Part shown: positions 17,361-28,109 of the stretch, piece after piece
How the letters are laid out: the number at the start of each line of letters is the position of its first letter
Position numbering within the stretch: position 1 is the first letter of the stretch
Origin: Hymenobacter ruricola
Lineage (GTDB): Bacteria > Bacteroidota > Bacteroidia > Cytophagales > Hymenobacteraceae
Length of the DNA: 64,000 nucleotides
Reading direction: 5' to 3'
Assembly: GCF_015694525.1 (NCBI RefSeq)
Contig: NZ_JADQDM010000004.1
Coordinates: 248,001 to 312,000, forward strand
Translations under genes and position numbers: made by a program
The notes under the pieces: generated by a model
The model's input: the letters and a program-made list of their open reading frames with translations, nothing else
Databases searched by the model: none
What the model was told of the DNA's origin: nothing

Positions 17361-17912
17361 ATGCCACGGTCTGAGCAGAAAACGGCGTTGCCATCCCCCG
17401 CGCTGCTGGCCCTGGCCAACGCCGTCCCGAACGTGCTGTGGTCGTTGCTGGCGCTGCTGCCCCTTAGCGTGTACTGCTACCGGTACATGGCGCGGCCGTG
17501 GCTCTACGGTTTCCTGGCGGTTGGCCTGCTGGCCTACGCGGTGCCCACGGCGTGGTTTGGCCGCTGGCAGCTGAGCCGCCGGCCAGCCCGGTACCGCCGG
17601 CTGGGCGTGGCCCTGCTCAACCGCCTCACCCAAAACGGCGACTTGGTGAACCGCCTCCTCCGGCGCCGCTACCCGGCCTACCGCCACGTGCGCACCAGGG
17701 CTGCGCTGGCGGCCCTGGTGCGCACCAGCTACCACCAGGAGCGGTTTCACTTGCTGGGGTTCCTGTTTTTTGGGCTGGTCAGTGGCTACGCCGCCGCGCG
17801 GGGGCAGGCGGGCTGGTGCGGGCTGCTCCTGCTGCTGAACCTGGGGTACAACGTGTACCCGATGTGGCTGCAGCAATACCTCCGGCTGCGGGTGACGCCG
17901 CGGGAGCCCTAG
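17361..17912 (+). CDS. membrane protein, CrtO-like (glycosyl-diaponeurosporenoate acyltransferase family)
   Basis: This 183-residue protein has four hydrophobic spans. It carries a motif set like the CrtO family: NGDLVNRLLRRRYPAYRHV, then R-x-x-YHQERFHL before the third span and NLGYNVYPMWLQQYLRLR after the last. In Staphylococcus, CrtO acylates a glycosylated carotenoid. Pink and red Hymenobacter make carotenoids, but no other carotenoid gene is in the window, so the substrate is open. It lies 65 bases before a Crp-family regulator. The family call comes from recalled motifs and is moderate. Confidence 0.55.
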   Translation: MPRSEQKTALPSPALLALANAVPNVLWSLLALLPLSVYCYRYMARPWLYGFLAVGLLAYAVPTAWFGRWQLSRRPARYRRLGVALLNRLTQNGDLVNRLLRRRYPAYRHVRTRAALAALVRTSYHQERFHLLGFLFFGLVSGYAAARGQAGWCGLLLLLNLGYNVYPMWLQQYLRLRVTPREP

Positions 17913-17977
17913 CCGCGGGCGCCGCGGGAGTGGTTTGGAGGCTAGCTTGCCGCCCAGTTCGCCACTCGTTTTCGCTT

Positions 17978-18586
17978 ATGTACGCCGCCCTGCTCGCCCA
18001 CATTGCCCGCTACGTGACCCTGACACCGGCCGAAGCGGAGCTGGTGGCCGACCATTTCACCTGCCAACCCGTGCCGCGCAAGGCCCACCTGCTCGAAGCC
18101 GGGCAGCCCGGCTCGGCCAGCTATTTTGTGCTGCAAGGCTGCCTGCGGCTGTATTTCATCACCGAAAAAGGCACGGAACAAACCACGCAGTTTGCCCTCG
18201 AAAACTGGTGGCTGGCCGACTACAGCAGCCTGCTGAGCGGGCAGCCGTCGCGGTGCTACATCCAGGCCGTGGAGCCGACGGTAGTGGCCGTGCTCGACTA
18301 CCCGCGGCAGGAGGCGCTGCTGGCGCGGGTGCCCGCGCTGGAGCGCTACTTCCGGCTGCTGCTGCAGCGGGTGGCCGCCGCCAACCAGATGCGCTGGGTG
18401 CACTTCTACGGCGAGTCGCTGGAAGAGCGGTACCGGTTTTTTAGCGCTTCCTTTCCGGGGTTCGTGCAGCGGGTGCCGCAGTACCTGCTGGCCTCGTACC
18501 TGGGCTGCACCCCGGAATTCCTGAGTAAGGTTCGGGCCAAAACCACCCTGGGAGATGCCGGGCCCGGGACCGCTGCAAAAGGCTGA
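17978..18586 (+). CDS. Crp/Fnr family transcriptional regulator
   Basis: The 202-residue protein has a cyclic-nucleotide-binding-type beta-roll (residues about 20-115; LLEAGQPGSASYFVLQGCLRL and ENWWLADYSSLLSGQPS). A C-terminal helix-turn-helix follows with the typical QYLLASYLGCTPEFLSKVRAK. The key cAMP-binding RxS signature is not obvious, as in many Bacteroidota paralogues, so the effector is unknown. The frame is open from 17498, but the homology starts at the ATG at 17978. The AhpD-like gene begins 79 bases downstream and is the likely target, a pairing common in this phylum. Confidence 0.85.
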   Translation: MYAALLAHIARYVTLTPAEAELVADHFTCQPVPRKAHLLEAGQPGSASYFVLQGCLRLYFITEKGTEQTTQFALENWWLADYSSLLSGQPSRCYIQAVEPTVVAVLDYPRQEALLARVPALERYFRLLLQRVAAANQMRWVHFYGESLEERYRFFSASFPGFVQRVPQYLLASYLGCTPEFLSKVRAKTTLGDAGPGTAAKG

Positions 18587-18665
18587 ATTTCTTAATCTAG
18601 GTTAAGGAGAGCGGGCAGGAGCGGGGCAGAACTTTGCCTCATCATCAACCCCCTAACAACCTCGT

Positions 18666-19103
18666 ATGAACCCCCGCCTCAACCTGGAAAAAACCGAGCC
18701 CGAAGCCTACAAGGCCATGTACGCCCTCGTGAAGTATATGGGTCACTCCACGCTCAGCCGCACGCAGCTTGACCTGATATCCATCCGCGCCTCCCAGCTC
18801 AACGGCTGCGCCTTCTGCCTCGACATGCACACCCGCGAGGCCCGGCAGCACGGCGAAACCGAGCAGCGCCTCTACGTGCTCAGCGCCTGGCGCGAAACCA
18901 CCCTCTTCACGCCCGAAGAAGAAGCCCTGCTGGCCCTCACCGAAGAAGTCACCTTCATCAACCACGGCGTGTCGGACGCCACCTACCAGCGGGCCGTGGC
19001 GGTGCTGGGAGAGCAGCAGGTGGCGCAGGCCATCATGATGGCCGTCACCATCAACGCCTGGAACCGCATTGCCATCGCCACCCACCTGCCGCTGGCTGCC
19101 TAA
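18666..19103 (+). CDS. carboxymuconolactone decarboxylase family protein (AhpD-like)
   Basis: The 145-residue helical protein belongs to the carboxymuconolactone decarboxylase/AhpD family. The redox site is visible as NGCAFCLDMHTREAR (CxxC then His, residues about 49-60). Such proteins act as peroxidase partners or thiol reductases in the cytosol. The next conserved block is RLYVLSAWRETTLFTPEEEA. Length is normal. It lies just downstream of a Crp-type regulator and ends before a long perfect hairpin. Confidence 0.9.
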   Translation: MNPRLNLEKTEPEAYKAMYALVKYMGHSTLSRTQLDLISIRASQLNGCAFCLDMHTREARQHGETEQRLYVLSAWRETTLFTPEEEALLALTEEVTFINHGVSDATYQRAVAVLGEQQVAQAIMMAVTINAWNRIAIATHLPLAA

Positions 19104-19184
19104 GGTGCCAAGCTGCCCCCTCAGTGCGCGCGCGCTTCAGCGGCGCACTCGCCAACTGGGACGTTGGAGTTACGTAGCGCGCCA

Positions 19185-19240
19185 GAACCATATAAAAAGT
19201 CCCCGGCGGTACAAACAGCCGGGGACTTTTTATATGGTTC
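19185..19240. terminator. perfect 23-bp hairpin, bidirectional terminator
   Basis: The arms at 19185-19207 and 19218-19240 are perfect reverse complements. The core is AAAAAGTCCCCGGC pairing with GCCGGGGACTTTTT around a 10-base loop. It lies between convergent genes (AhpD-like and the lipoprotein). The T run inside the stem works in either direction. Confidence 0.85.
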
Positions 19241-19350
19241 GAGCCGGACTATCGAGCTCGCGAAAGCCGCAGAGCGCGGTAGCAGAATCAGACAATGTGC
19301 TCTGCTACGCCGCTGGTGGCGTGGACCCCCTGCTGCAATCGGACCGCTGC

Positions 19351-20115
19351 TTAGTAAGACAGGTTGGTGAATACGCCGTTGGTAATGCGGGCCGAAACGT
19401 AGACGCCGGCGTTGTTGGTGCCAAAGCCCACGAATTCGAACGTACCCGAAAAACGGCGGAGCGAGGCGTTGACGTTGGTGATGACCAACGTGCCGCTGCG
19501 GGTGGCCCCGTTGTTGTTGCCGAGGGTGAAGTAGCTCTGGTAGTTGGCGTCGTTGTAGGTGGCTTCGTAGTCGGTGAGCGAGCCGGTCAGCGAATAGGTG
19601 CCGACGGCCGGCGTCACCCCGTCGAGGTCGATGCTGACGGTGGGGCCGGGAGCACCGCCGGGGCTCACGGAGAAGGTGAGGGTACGGTCGCCAAAAAACA
19701 CCTGAGAGAAGATGTAAGCGGGCGTCACCGGGACGCCATTGGCACTGAACGAGGCCGAGGCCGGTGCCACGGCAACCGTCACGGCAGGTGCGGTGGTGCC
19801 CGCCGCGGCCAGCGTCACGGGGAGCGAGGCGGGGGCAGTGTAGCCGGCAGCCGGTGCAAAGGTGAGGGTGTAGGCCCCCGGCGCCAGTCCCGGGAAGGAA
19901 TAGGCGCCGGTGCTGCCGGGCGTGGCGGTAGTGGTTTTGCCGCTGGCGTCGGTGGCCGTCACGGTCGTGACGGAACCGGCCGGAGAAATCTGCCCGCTGA
20001 TGGCGGCGGTTTGCGGCTGGGCCTGCGGGTCCGAACCTTTGTCGCCGCAAGAAGCGGTGGTCAGGGCTCCGCCAATCATCAGTGCAAATGCCAGAATACG
20101 TACAACTTTATTCAT
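19351..20115 (-). CDS. lipoprotein with carboxypeptidase-regulatory-like domain
   Basis: The 254-residue product starts at 20115 with a lipoprotein signal (MNKVVRILAFALMIGGALTTASC). The frame is open to 20250, but that part lacks protein character. Residues about 38-75 look like a carboxypeptidase-regulatory-like Ig module (ISGQISPAGSV, GAYSFPGLAPGAYTLTF). The C-terminal half (FGDRTLTFSVSPGG to FTNLSY) is beta-rich and resembles DUF6252-like modules. It is probably anchored at the outer membrane. The function is unknown. The 247-base gap to the AhpD-like gene holds the hairpin at 19185 and a weaker stem (GTAGCAGA with TCTGCTAC) near 19280-19310. Confidence 0.75.
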   Translation of the reverse strand: MNKVVRILAFALMIGGALTTASCGDKGSDPQAQPQTAAISGQISPAGSVTTVTATDASGKTTTATPGSTGAYSFPGLAPGAYTLTFAPAAGYTAPASLPVTLAAAGTTAPAVTVAVAPASASFSANGVPVTPAYIFSQVFFGDRTLTFSVSPGGAPGPTVSIDLDGVTPAVGTYSLTGSLTDYEATYNDANYQSYFTLGNNNGATRSGTLVITNVNASLRRFSGTFEFVGFGTNNAGVYVSARITNGVFTNLSY

Positions 20116-20590
20116 GGAAAAAAGAAAGTGAAAAAGATAAAAACGGACGCACGCTACTGCACGCATAAGGATAGTAGCGCGCCCGGAATGAATTAATTGG
20201 CGGGCGGTTTTCGACCGGAGCAGGACGGCCGGCTGCCTCAGCACAAACAATTATTCTGGAAGTGGCAAGGCAATCCGCCGCTCCGTAGCCACTCGGGCCG
20301 GTGAAGCAAAAGCAACCCAGCACGGCCTGCTCCTGGGCAACCCAGTTGCCTGCGAGGCGTGTGAGGCGTAGGGCCTGTTCAGGCCTGGTGGCAATGGGGC
20401 AGTAAGTAGTTTTATTAAGAACTTGTAAAGTCAGATATTATTCCAGGCTTAATTCTGACAACTAGAGGTTTATGGCGGTTTAAGGGGGTAAGCCCTGTGT
20501 AGTAAAGTCCGATGTTCAATGATTTTTATTTTCGGACAGCACTGTCAAAAGGTAGATTCGATGCAATAATTCTATGTATTCCCAATTGTC
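20116..20590. other. intergenic region without a recognised gene
   Basis: This 475-base stretch separates divergent genes. It is less GC-rich from about 20395 onward. I see only a weak GTCAGA/TCTGAC pair near 20430-20460, and no clear promoter box or RNA gene. Confidence 0.5.
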
Positions 20591-21061
20591 ATGCGCAAGT
20601 TCTACCTGCTGGTGTTGCTGGTTTTTTGCTGTCTGAAGTGGAATGTTCCCTGCTGTGCCCAACAGGCCACTACCCCGGCCTTGGTTGGCGGCCCGCCCAT
20701 GTTATCCCGGGCCGATACGATAGCCGCCCTGCACGAACTATTTAAGGCAAAGCGAAAATCCAGCCCACTATTTCTAGCCGCTACTCCTGTGGTGCTGGGC
20801 TTAACCTTTGCTTTGGTAAAAGCCACTGCTGTCAGTCAGGTAACCAAGAGCGCGTTTGGCCAACGGTCTACCTCCTCTGACGTCGCATTGCCAACGATGG
20901 GCATCGTTGCAGGCACCGTCGGGCTTTCGGCTTTGCTAGAGCGCTACGCTCGTTATACCCCCCGAAGCGAAAAGAAAATATTGCGCCGATACGAGAGCAC
21001 CCACGCACTTCCGCCGTGGGTAAACCAACAGTTGACGCAATACAGCAAAGCAAAACAGTAA
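20591..21061 (+). CDS. secreted or membrane-anchored protein, unknown function
   Basis: The 156-residue protein has a signal peptide (MRKFYLLVLLVFCCLKWNVPCCA). A hydrophobic stretch near residues 59-77 (SPLFLAATPVVLGLTFAL) and a second near 105-118 are both membrane-compatible. The C-terminus is basic and soluble (RSEKKILRRYESTHALPPWV). No family is recognised. It may be an inner-membrane protein with two spans. Confidence 0.6.
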   Translation: MRKFYLLVLLVFCCLKWNVPCCAQQATTPALVGGPPMLSRADTIAALHELFKAKRKSSPLFLAATPVVLGLTFALVKATAVSQVTKSAFGQRSTSSDVALPTMGIVAGTVGLSALLERYARYTPRSEKKILRRYESTHALPPWVNQQLTQYSKAKQ

Positions 21062-21179
21062 AGCCCTCATCCGCTTGGCCCACGAGCACCCATCCGTAAG
21101 GGCGCCCGCTGGTGCACCTCGTGGCGGTGCCTGTGCTGGCGAATTTTTTGAGCGTGGCGCACAAGTGGGTTCTGCCCGC

Positions 21180-21605
21180 TCAAGCAGGCTCCCACAGCTC
21201 AAGCTTGTTGCCGTCGGCGTCCATGATGTGGACAAATTTGCCGTAGTCGTGGCGCACGATGTCGTCCAGGATGGTGACCCCGTTTTCCCGGAGCTTGCTC
21301 ACCAGCCCTTCAATGTTCTGGACGCGGTAGTTAATCATGAATTCCTTTGCGGAAGGGGCGAAGTAGTCGCTTCCCCGCTGGAAAGGGCTCCATTGGAGCT
21401 GGTTTAGCTCGTCGGGGTTGTCCACGTTTCTGCTTTCAAAAGTGGAGCCCCAGTCGGTGGTTTCCAGCCCGAGGTTTTTGGCATACCAGGCATTGGTTGC
21501 CTTGGGGTTGTCTGAAAAAAAGAAAATCCCGCCAATGCCCGTCACTTTGGGCGTCAGGTCGTTGGCGGAGGGCGCCGGGGTGGGTTCGGTGGGTTGTGCT
21601 GCCAT
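21180..21605 (-). CDS. VOC family (glyoxalase-like) protein
   Basis: The 141-residue product is a vicinal-oxygen-chelate fold protein with paired beta-alpha-beta-beta-beta units. Visible landmarks are GIGGIFFFSDNPKATNAWY, LGLETTDWG and the C-terminal HIMDADGNKLELWEP. The first helix carries the usual AWYxxxLGL pattern. The enzymatic activity cannot be deduced. I use the ATG at 21605, since the in-frame upstream extension to 21755 is low-complexity. It is divergent from the DUF3826 gene. Confidence 0.88.
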   Translation of the reverse strand: MAAQPTEPTPAPSANDLTPKVTGIGGIFFFSDNPKATNAWYAKNLGLETTDWGSTFESRNVDNPDELNQLQWSPFQRGSDYFAPSAKEFMINYRVQNIEGLVSKLRENGVTILDDIVRHDYGKFVHIMDADGNKLELWEPA

Positions 21606-21757
21606 TGGAGAGGTGGTTGCTGGTGGAGCTGCAAGATGGCAGAAACGGGCGGCATTGTGTGCGCAGGCTGGTCCGGCCAGGCGTGGCCCGTGGCGCCCGC
21701 TGCCCGGGGCGCCTTGTCGAAGGCTCATCGTAGCTTCGGGCACCAAAAGCTGCACCC

Positions 21758-22477
21758 ATGAAAAAGCGTGTCATAACTGCCGCCCTGGCGGCCGGCCTGG
21801 GTCTGCTGGCGGCCCCGGCGGCACCCGCCCAGACCGCCCAGTCGCCCGCCACCAGCGCCGACGCCCGCGCCAAAATCACCCGGGAGGCCGACCAGAAAGC
21901 CGCCGCCTGGGTTGCCGCGCTTCAGCTGAAGGACGCCCGGAAGGAAGCCGCGGTGCTGGAGGTAATTGCTGCTCATTTGCAAGCCATTGGGGAGTACCAC
22001 GACGCGCACCCCTACACCGAAACGCCGGCCGGCATCAACCCCGCCACCGGCAAGGCGCTGAGCACGCTGGACCGGCAGCTCATTGCCGTGTCGGCCATGC
22101 CCAACGCCATTCACGACAACCTGCTGGCCGGCCTGCGCCAGCACCTCACGCCCGCGCAGGTGGAGGCCGTGCTCGACCAGTACACCATCGGCAAAGTGGC
22201 CTTCACCCTGAACGGCTACAAGGCCATCGTACCCAACCTGACGGCCACCGAAGAAGCCGTCATCCTTGCCAACCTGAAGCAGGCCCGCGAACAAGCCGTG
22301 GATTTCAAAACCATGAAGGAAATTTCCGCCGTGTTTGAAATCTACAAAACCAAAAACGAGGACTACCTCAACACCCACGGCCGCAACTGGCGTGAGCTGT
22401 TCAAGGCCTACGTCGACGCCGCCAACGCCCGCAAAGCCGCCGGCAAAGCCCCGACGCCCGCTGCGCCTCCAAAGTAG
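21758..22477 (+). CDS. secreted DUF3826 protein
   Basis: This 239-residue protein carries a signal peptide (MKKRVITAALAAGLGLLAAPAAPA). A helical DUF3826 domain follows. Landmarks are DQKAAAWVAALQLKD, a long block around LLAGLRQHLTPAQVEAVLDQ, YTIGKVAFTLNGYKAIVP and EIYKTKNEDYLNTHGRNWR. In other Bacteroidota DUF3826 often accompanies polysaccharide-utilisation or sulfatase loci, with no known biochemical role. Here it stands next to a secreted nuclease on the opposite strand, with only 7 bases between the convergent ends. Confidence 0.85.
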   Translation: MKKRVITAALAAGLGLLAAPAAPAQTAQSPATSADARAKITREADQKAAAWVAALQLKDARKEAAVLEVIAAHLQAIGEYHDAHPYTETPAGINPATGKALSTLDRQLIAVSAMPNAIHDNLLAGLRQHLTPAQVEAVLDQYTIGKVAFTLNGYKAIVPNLTATEEAVILANLKQAREQAVDFKTMKEISAVFEIYKTKNEDYLNTHGRNWRELFKAYVDAANARKAAGKAPTPAAPPK

Positions 22478-22484
22478 CGCCGCG

Positions 22485-24545
<2,061 letters not shown>

Positions 24546-24709
24546 TTATAGAACTAAAAGAAGGTGGAAAGGGCGCTAAAGATATTACCAGCGGCCATAC
24601 GGACGCCCGAAGTAGCCGGAGCAGCCGCAAAAATTCATGGGCTGAGCCGGGGTGTACGGGAGCCGAAGCCGTCCGGCAATCAACGCCGCAGTTTTTTAGC
24701 CCAGCGGGC

Positions 24710-24717
24710 TACCTTTG
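24710..24717 (+). promoter_or_regulatory. candidate -7 promoter box
   Basis: TACCTTTG matches TAnnTTTG. It sits 31 bases before the DUF5694 lipoprotein ATG at 24749. Confidence 0.55.
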
Positions 24718-24748
24718 GTCACTTCTGCCACTTCTTTTTGCGCTTCGC

Positions 24749-25660
24749 ATGAATTTCTTCGGCCGCCCCGACCGACTCGCTTTTGCCCTTCTTTCCGGCC
24801 TGTGGCTGGGCCTGGCGGCCTGCACCGCCTCCAAAGCGCCCGCCGCCACTGCCGGCGCGGGCGCCACCGAGCCCACTTCAATTTTGCTGCTGGGCTCCAA
24901 TCATTTATCACAGCTTTACAAGGCCAATAACCCCAATTCCGACGTGCTCACGCCCCGCCGCCAGGCCGAGATGGTGGCCTTGTGCGAGCAGCTGCAGCGC
25001 TACCGCCCCGACGGCATCTTGGTGGAAGAGCTGCCCGAAAACCAGGGCCGCCTCGACAGCCTTTTCCGCCTCTACCGGCAAGACCGGCTGGACCTGAACA
25101 CCATGCCCGGTGGGCGCAGTGAAGTGTACCAGGTGGGGTTTGTGCTGGCCAAGCGCCTCGGCCTGCCCGGCGTGCACTGCGTGAACTCGCCCGGCGGCAC
25201 CTCCCAAAGCATCCTGAACGCGGGCAAAAACATCGAGCTCTATGAGCAGGCCACCAAGGAGTGGCGCGAGTTCATCCCCGGCCTCGACCAGCCGCTGCTG
25301 GCCGGCACCATCACCATGAGCCAGTACTACCGGGCCATGAACGAGCCCGCCACCGTGCAGCGCCTGCACACGCTGGTGTACCGCACGCCGGCCCGCGTCA
25401 CCGACGGCACGCTCAAGCCCGACCCCATGGTGGACGCGGCCTTCATCAACCCGCGCTACGTGGGCGCCGAGTTCATTTCGGTGTTCTACAACCGCGACCT
25501 GAAGGTGTATTCCAACATCGTGACCACGCAGCTGGCCACCCGCCAGCGCCGCCAGCTGCTCATCATGGGCCTGCGGCACGTGGGTTCGCTGCACGGCATT
25601 TTCCGCGATGACCCCGCCTACCAGCTGGTGGAGGCCAACGCCTACCTCAGCCGCCGCTAG
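24749..25660 (+). CDS. DUF5694 lipoprotein (TraB/EreA-like fold)
   Basis: The 303-residue protein has a lipoprotein signal ending LGLAAC (Cys at about 25). The remainder matches the DUF5694 type: ILLLGSNHLSQLY (the usual GxxHL motif), DGILVEELPENQGRLDSL, and RRQLLIMGLRHVGSLHGIF with a C-terminal histidine pair region. This fold is related to the TraB and erythromycin-esterase hydrolases, so a metal-independent hydrolase is possible, but the substrate is unknown. It shares the palindrome CTAG for its stop codon with the convergent protease gene. Confidence 0.82.
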   Translation: MNFFGRPDRLAFALLSGLWLGLAACTASKAPAATAGAGATEPTSILLLGSNHLSQLYKANNPNSDVLTPRRQAEMVALCEQLQRYRPDGILVEELPENQGRLDSLFRLYRQDRLDLNTMPGGRSEVYQVGFVLAKRLGLPGVHCVNSPGGTSQSILNAGKNIELYEQATKEWREFIPGLDQPLLAGTITMSQYYRAMNEPATVQRLHTLVYRTPARVTDGTLKPDPMVDAAFINPRYVGAEFISVFYNRDLKVYSNIVTTQLATRQRRQLLIMGLRHVGSLHGIFRDDPAYQLVEANAYLSRR

Positions 25661-26634
25661 GGGCGCACCAGCCCGAAACGGCCACCTTTTACGTCCAGCA
25701 CGATGGTGCGCGCCGCGAACGGCTCGTTGCCCAGCATGCCGGCCATGCCCGAAAAGCGCATCATCAGGTTTTGGCTGAAGCTGGTGCCCGTCATGTGGCT
25801 GACGGTGCCCAGCGGCAGCGCGGCCGGGCCCATCTGCACGGCCTCGGCCGTGGGCGCCGTGTAGGAGGTGAGGGGCCGGCCCCAGGAATTGACCACCGTG
25901 GTGCGTACGGGCGCGCCGGGCCGGGCCAGTTGGTGCCACTCGCCCTCGTTGGTGAGCAGGGCAAAGGCGCTGGCGCCCGTGTCGAAAAACAATTGCCGCG
26001 GCTGGCCCTGCAGGCCCGCCGTGAACACCGGCCGCCGGCTTTCGAACGCCAGGGGCACGAAATCGGTGCGCTGGGCCACGCTGTCGGGCACCTCGGGCAG
26101 CAGGCTGAAGCGCTGGCGGGCGTAGTCGAGCACCAGCGCCCGGCCCTCCAGCACGTCGCCCCCGAGCGTGCCGATGATGAAGGGTTCGAGGCTGTCGGCG
26201 GGCAGCGTGCGTGCGCCCAGGTCGCGGGCCCTCACCCAGCGCGCCCGCACCAGGCCCTGGCCAATGCTGAAGCGGAAGTCGCGCAGGGTGTCGTGGTGCA
26301 GCGCCAGGGCCGGGCGCAGGGCGGGATAGCGCGCTTGCAGTGCCGCCAGCGGCCGGGCGTAAAACAAGGAGTAGGGCGCGCCGGTGTCGAACTGCAGGTA
26401 GCAGGTGCGCGGGCAGTTGGGCAGCCGCACGGGCACCAGCACGGCGGCGTGCGGCATGGCCCGGCCCCCGGCCGTATCGGCCAGCCAGGCAAAGGCGCAA
26501 GTGGCCGGCAGCCCCGAAACCACCAGCTGATTAGGCGGCGGCATAAACTGCCGGCGGAAGTAGAAATAGCCGCCGATGCTGCTCAACGCAAGCAGCGCAA
26601 GCACGGAAAGCAGGACTTTGAAAACGGGTTTCAT
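25657..26634 (-). CDS. retropepsin-like aspartyl protease family protein
   Basis: The 325-residue protein has an N-terminal membrane anchor (residues about 5-26). Two aspartyl-protease-like half sites follow: FDTGAPYSLF (about residues 100-110) and FDTGASAFALL (about 228-238). Each repeats the DTGA catalytic motif of pepsin-like enzymes. A hydrophobic flap-like region and GMLGNEPFAARTIVLDVKGG occur near the end. It is probably a periplasmic protease or a binding relative. The activity is inferred from the motifs only. Its stop codon overlaps that of the convergent lipoprotein gene. Confidence 0.8.
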   Translation of the reverse strand: MKPVFKVLLSVLALLALSSIGGYFYFRRQFMPPPNQLVVSGLPATCAFAWLADTAGGRAMPHAAVLVPVRLPNCPRTCYLQFDTGAPYSLFYARPLAALQARYPALRPALALHHDTLRDFRFSIGQGLVRARWVRARDLGARTLPADSLEPFIIGTLGGDVLEGRALVLDYARQRFSLLPEVPDSVAQRTDFVPLAFESRRPVFTAGLQGQPRQLFFDTGASAFALLTNEGEWHQLARPGAPVRTTVVNSWGRPLTSYTAPTAEAVQMGPAALPLGTVSHMTGTSFSQNLMMRFSGMAGMLGNEPFAARTIVLDVKGGRFGLVRP

Positions 26635-26773
26635 GATGCAGAAAAGGTGAGTGGCTTGACTGCATCAAAAGTGCTTGGCGCTGCTGCCGAAACCGGGCGC
26701 CATTAGGGCGTCATTTTGCCGCCACTTCGGACAAGATGCTGATTATTAACCCGAATGGTTTAGGAGGCGGCGC

Positions 26774-27400
26774 CTACAGTCGGAAGCGGTACACGTCGAA
26801 ATTGCCCCGGCGCAGCTGCGCGCCGTAGTAAACGACCGTGCACACGTTGGCCGCGTAGGTGCCAATCAGGGCGCTCAGCCAGAGCTCGGGCAGGGCCACG
26901 TGGTAGTGCCGGTACACCACCAGTTGCCCCGCCAGCGCCAGCAGCATCAGGAAGAACGTGCCCACCTGCCACAGCGCCTGAAAGCCCAGCACCCGGCGGC
27001 CCAGCTCGGCCACGTGGGCGGTGCTGTGGCGCCGGGCGCGCCACAGCAGCCAGGGCACCACCAAGTTCAGCAGGGGCAGCACCAGGAAGCTCAGGGCGCT
27101 CAGGTTGAGCAGCTGCAAAAAGTCAGGGTCGGAGCGCAGGGCAGAGGTGGCCGCGGCCAGCTCAGCCACGGCAACTGCCGGCTCGGGCCGCGGCGGCTCT
27201 GGCTCGGCGTGCAAAGCTTCGAGTGGCACGCTCAGGGCGGCGGCCAAGGCCTGCACGGTGTGGCCGCGCGGCACCGTGGCGCCCTGTTCCACCCGCTGAA
27301 TGGTGCGCAGGCTCACCCCCGATTGCTCCGCCAATACTTCTTGCGACAAGCCTTTGCTTTTGCGAAGAGCCAGAATGCGGGCGGCGGAAAACTCGGACAT
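26774..27400 (-). CDS. XRE-family HTH protein with membrane domain
   Basis: The 208-residue product has an N-terminal helix-turn-helix of the XRE type (residues about 7-62; LRKSKGLSQEVLAEQSGVS, RVEQGATVPRGHTV). A Pro-rich linker and three or four membrane spans follow (about 105-200). Such fusions of DNA-binding and membrane domains are common in Bacteroidota and suggest a membrane-tethered regulator, with an unknown signal. It stands alone between genes on the same strand, 84 bases upstream of no clear partner. Confidence 0.8.
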   Translation of the reverse strand: MSEFSAARILALRKSKGLSQEVLAEQSGVSLRTIQRVEQGATVPRGHTVQALAAALSVPLEALHAEPEPPRPEPAVAVAELAAATSALRSDPDFLQLLNLSALSFLVLPLLNLVVPWLLWRARRHSTAHVAELGRRVLGFQALWQVGTFFLMLLALAGQLVVYRHYHVALPELWLSALIGTYAANVCTVVYYGAQLRRGNFDVYRFRL

Positions 27401-27484
27401 GCAGGAGAATCAGGGTAGAAAAGCGGCGGTAAAATAAGTTCTGCCGAATGCTATTTGGGCAAACGACAAAGGTCCCGCCATTTG

Positions 27485-27904
27485 CTAGCCCGGCTGCTGC
27501 GCCAGCCAGGCGGCCGCGGCCGCCTCGGTATCGAAGGAGCGATACACCAGCGGCAGGCCCTGCACGGTGGTGGTCACGAAGGCGGTGGCCAGGCGCACCA
27601 GCACGTCCGGCGACACCACCACGGCACCGTGCCGGTAGCCACCTTCCGCCACGGCGCGCGGCAGCCAGGTGCGCGCAATCCACTGCTGCTCGGCAGGCGA
27701 AAAGGGAGGCATGGCCAGCTGGTTAATCAGGATGCGGCTCCAGCGCTGCTGTTGCAGGCCGCGCAGCATCTGCTCAAACAGGGCCTGGGTATCGGCCAGG
27801 GTGCGCGGGCCCGGGCTCCAGGTGGCGCGCAGAAAGCCCACCGGGTCGGCGAGCAGGCGGCCCGCCGCGTTTTCAAAAAGTACTGGCGAAGCCACGTGGT
27901 TCAT
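27485..27904 (-). CDS. small conserved protein of the STAS/SEC14-like paralogue family, member 1
   Basis: The 139-residue protein belongs to a family with at least one close paralogue in the window (46150-46581) and a more distant one (36952-37380). Shared elements with the 46150 protein are WLPRAVAEGGYRHGAVVV (WLPGAVRDCGYRHGAALV there), LPLVYRSF and the final AAAAAWL. The fold is probably the small alpha/beta SpoIIAA/SEC14-like type seen in many Hymenobacter proteins; this is recalled, not verified. The start at 27904 follows a -7 box by only 5 bases. No signal peptide. Confidence 0.6.
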   Translation of the reverse strand: MNHVASPVLFENAAGRLLADPVGFLRATWSPGPRTLADTQALFEQMLRGLQQQRWSRILINQLAMPPFSPAEQQWIARTWLPRAVAEGGYRHGAVVVSPDVLVRLATAFVTTTVQGLPLVYRSFDTEAAAAAWLAQQPG

Positions 27905-27909
27905 TGGCA

Positions 27910-27917
27910 CAAAGGTA
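27910..27917 (-). promoter_or_regulatory. -7 promoter box abutting a start codon
   Basis: On the minus strand this reads TACCTTTG, an exact TAnnTTTG, and the ATG follows after only 5 bases. The transcript would be leaderless or nearly so. Confidence 0.5.
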
Positions 27918-28109
27918 CCCCCAGATGCGCTCAAGCCACTAAAATTTCCCCACCTTCTATTCAGGTGGCGGTCAAGCACCGAACCGCGGGCAGAACGCCT
28001 CTGCAGCCACGCTCTCGGCCTGGAAACGCGGCTGAAACGGCACTACGGTTGGGTCCGCAGTGGCAGTGGTGCTTGCCCTTGCCGGGCATTACCGCCGTAT
28101 AATCGGGCT

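Noticed and set aside
19241..19350. Possible structured RNA or tRNA downstream of the long hairpin
   Set aside because: There is one short stem (GTAGCAGA/TCTGCTAC) but no cloverleaf, T-loop or CCA-type end.
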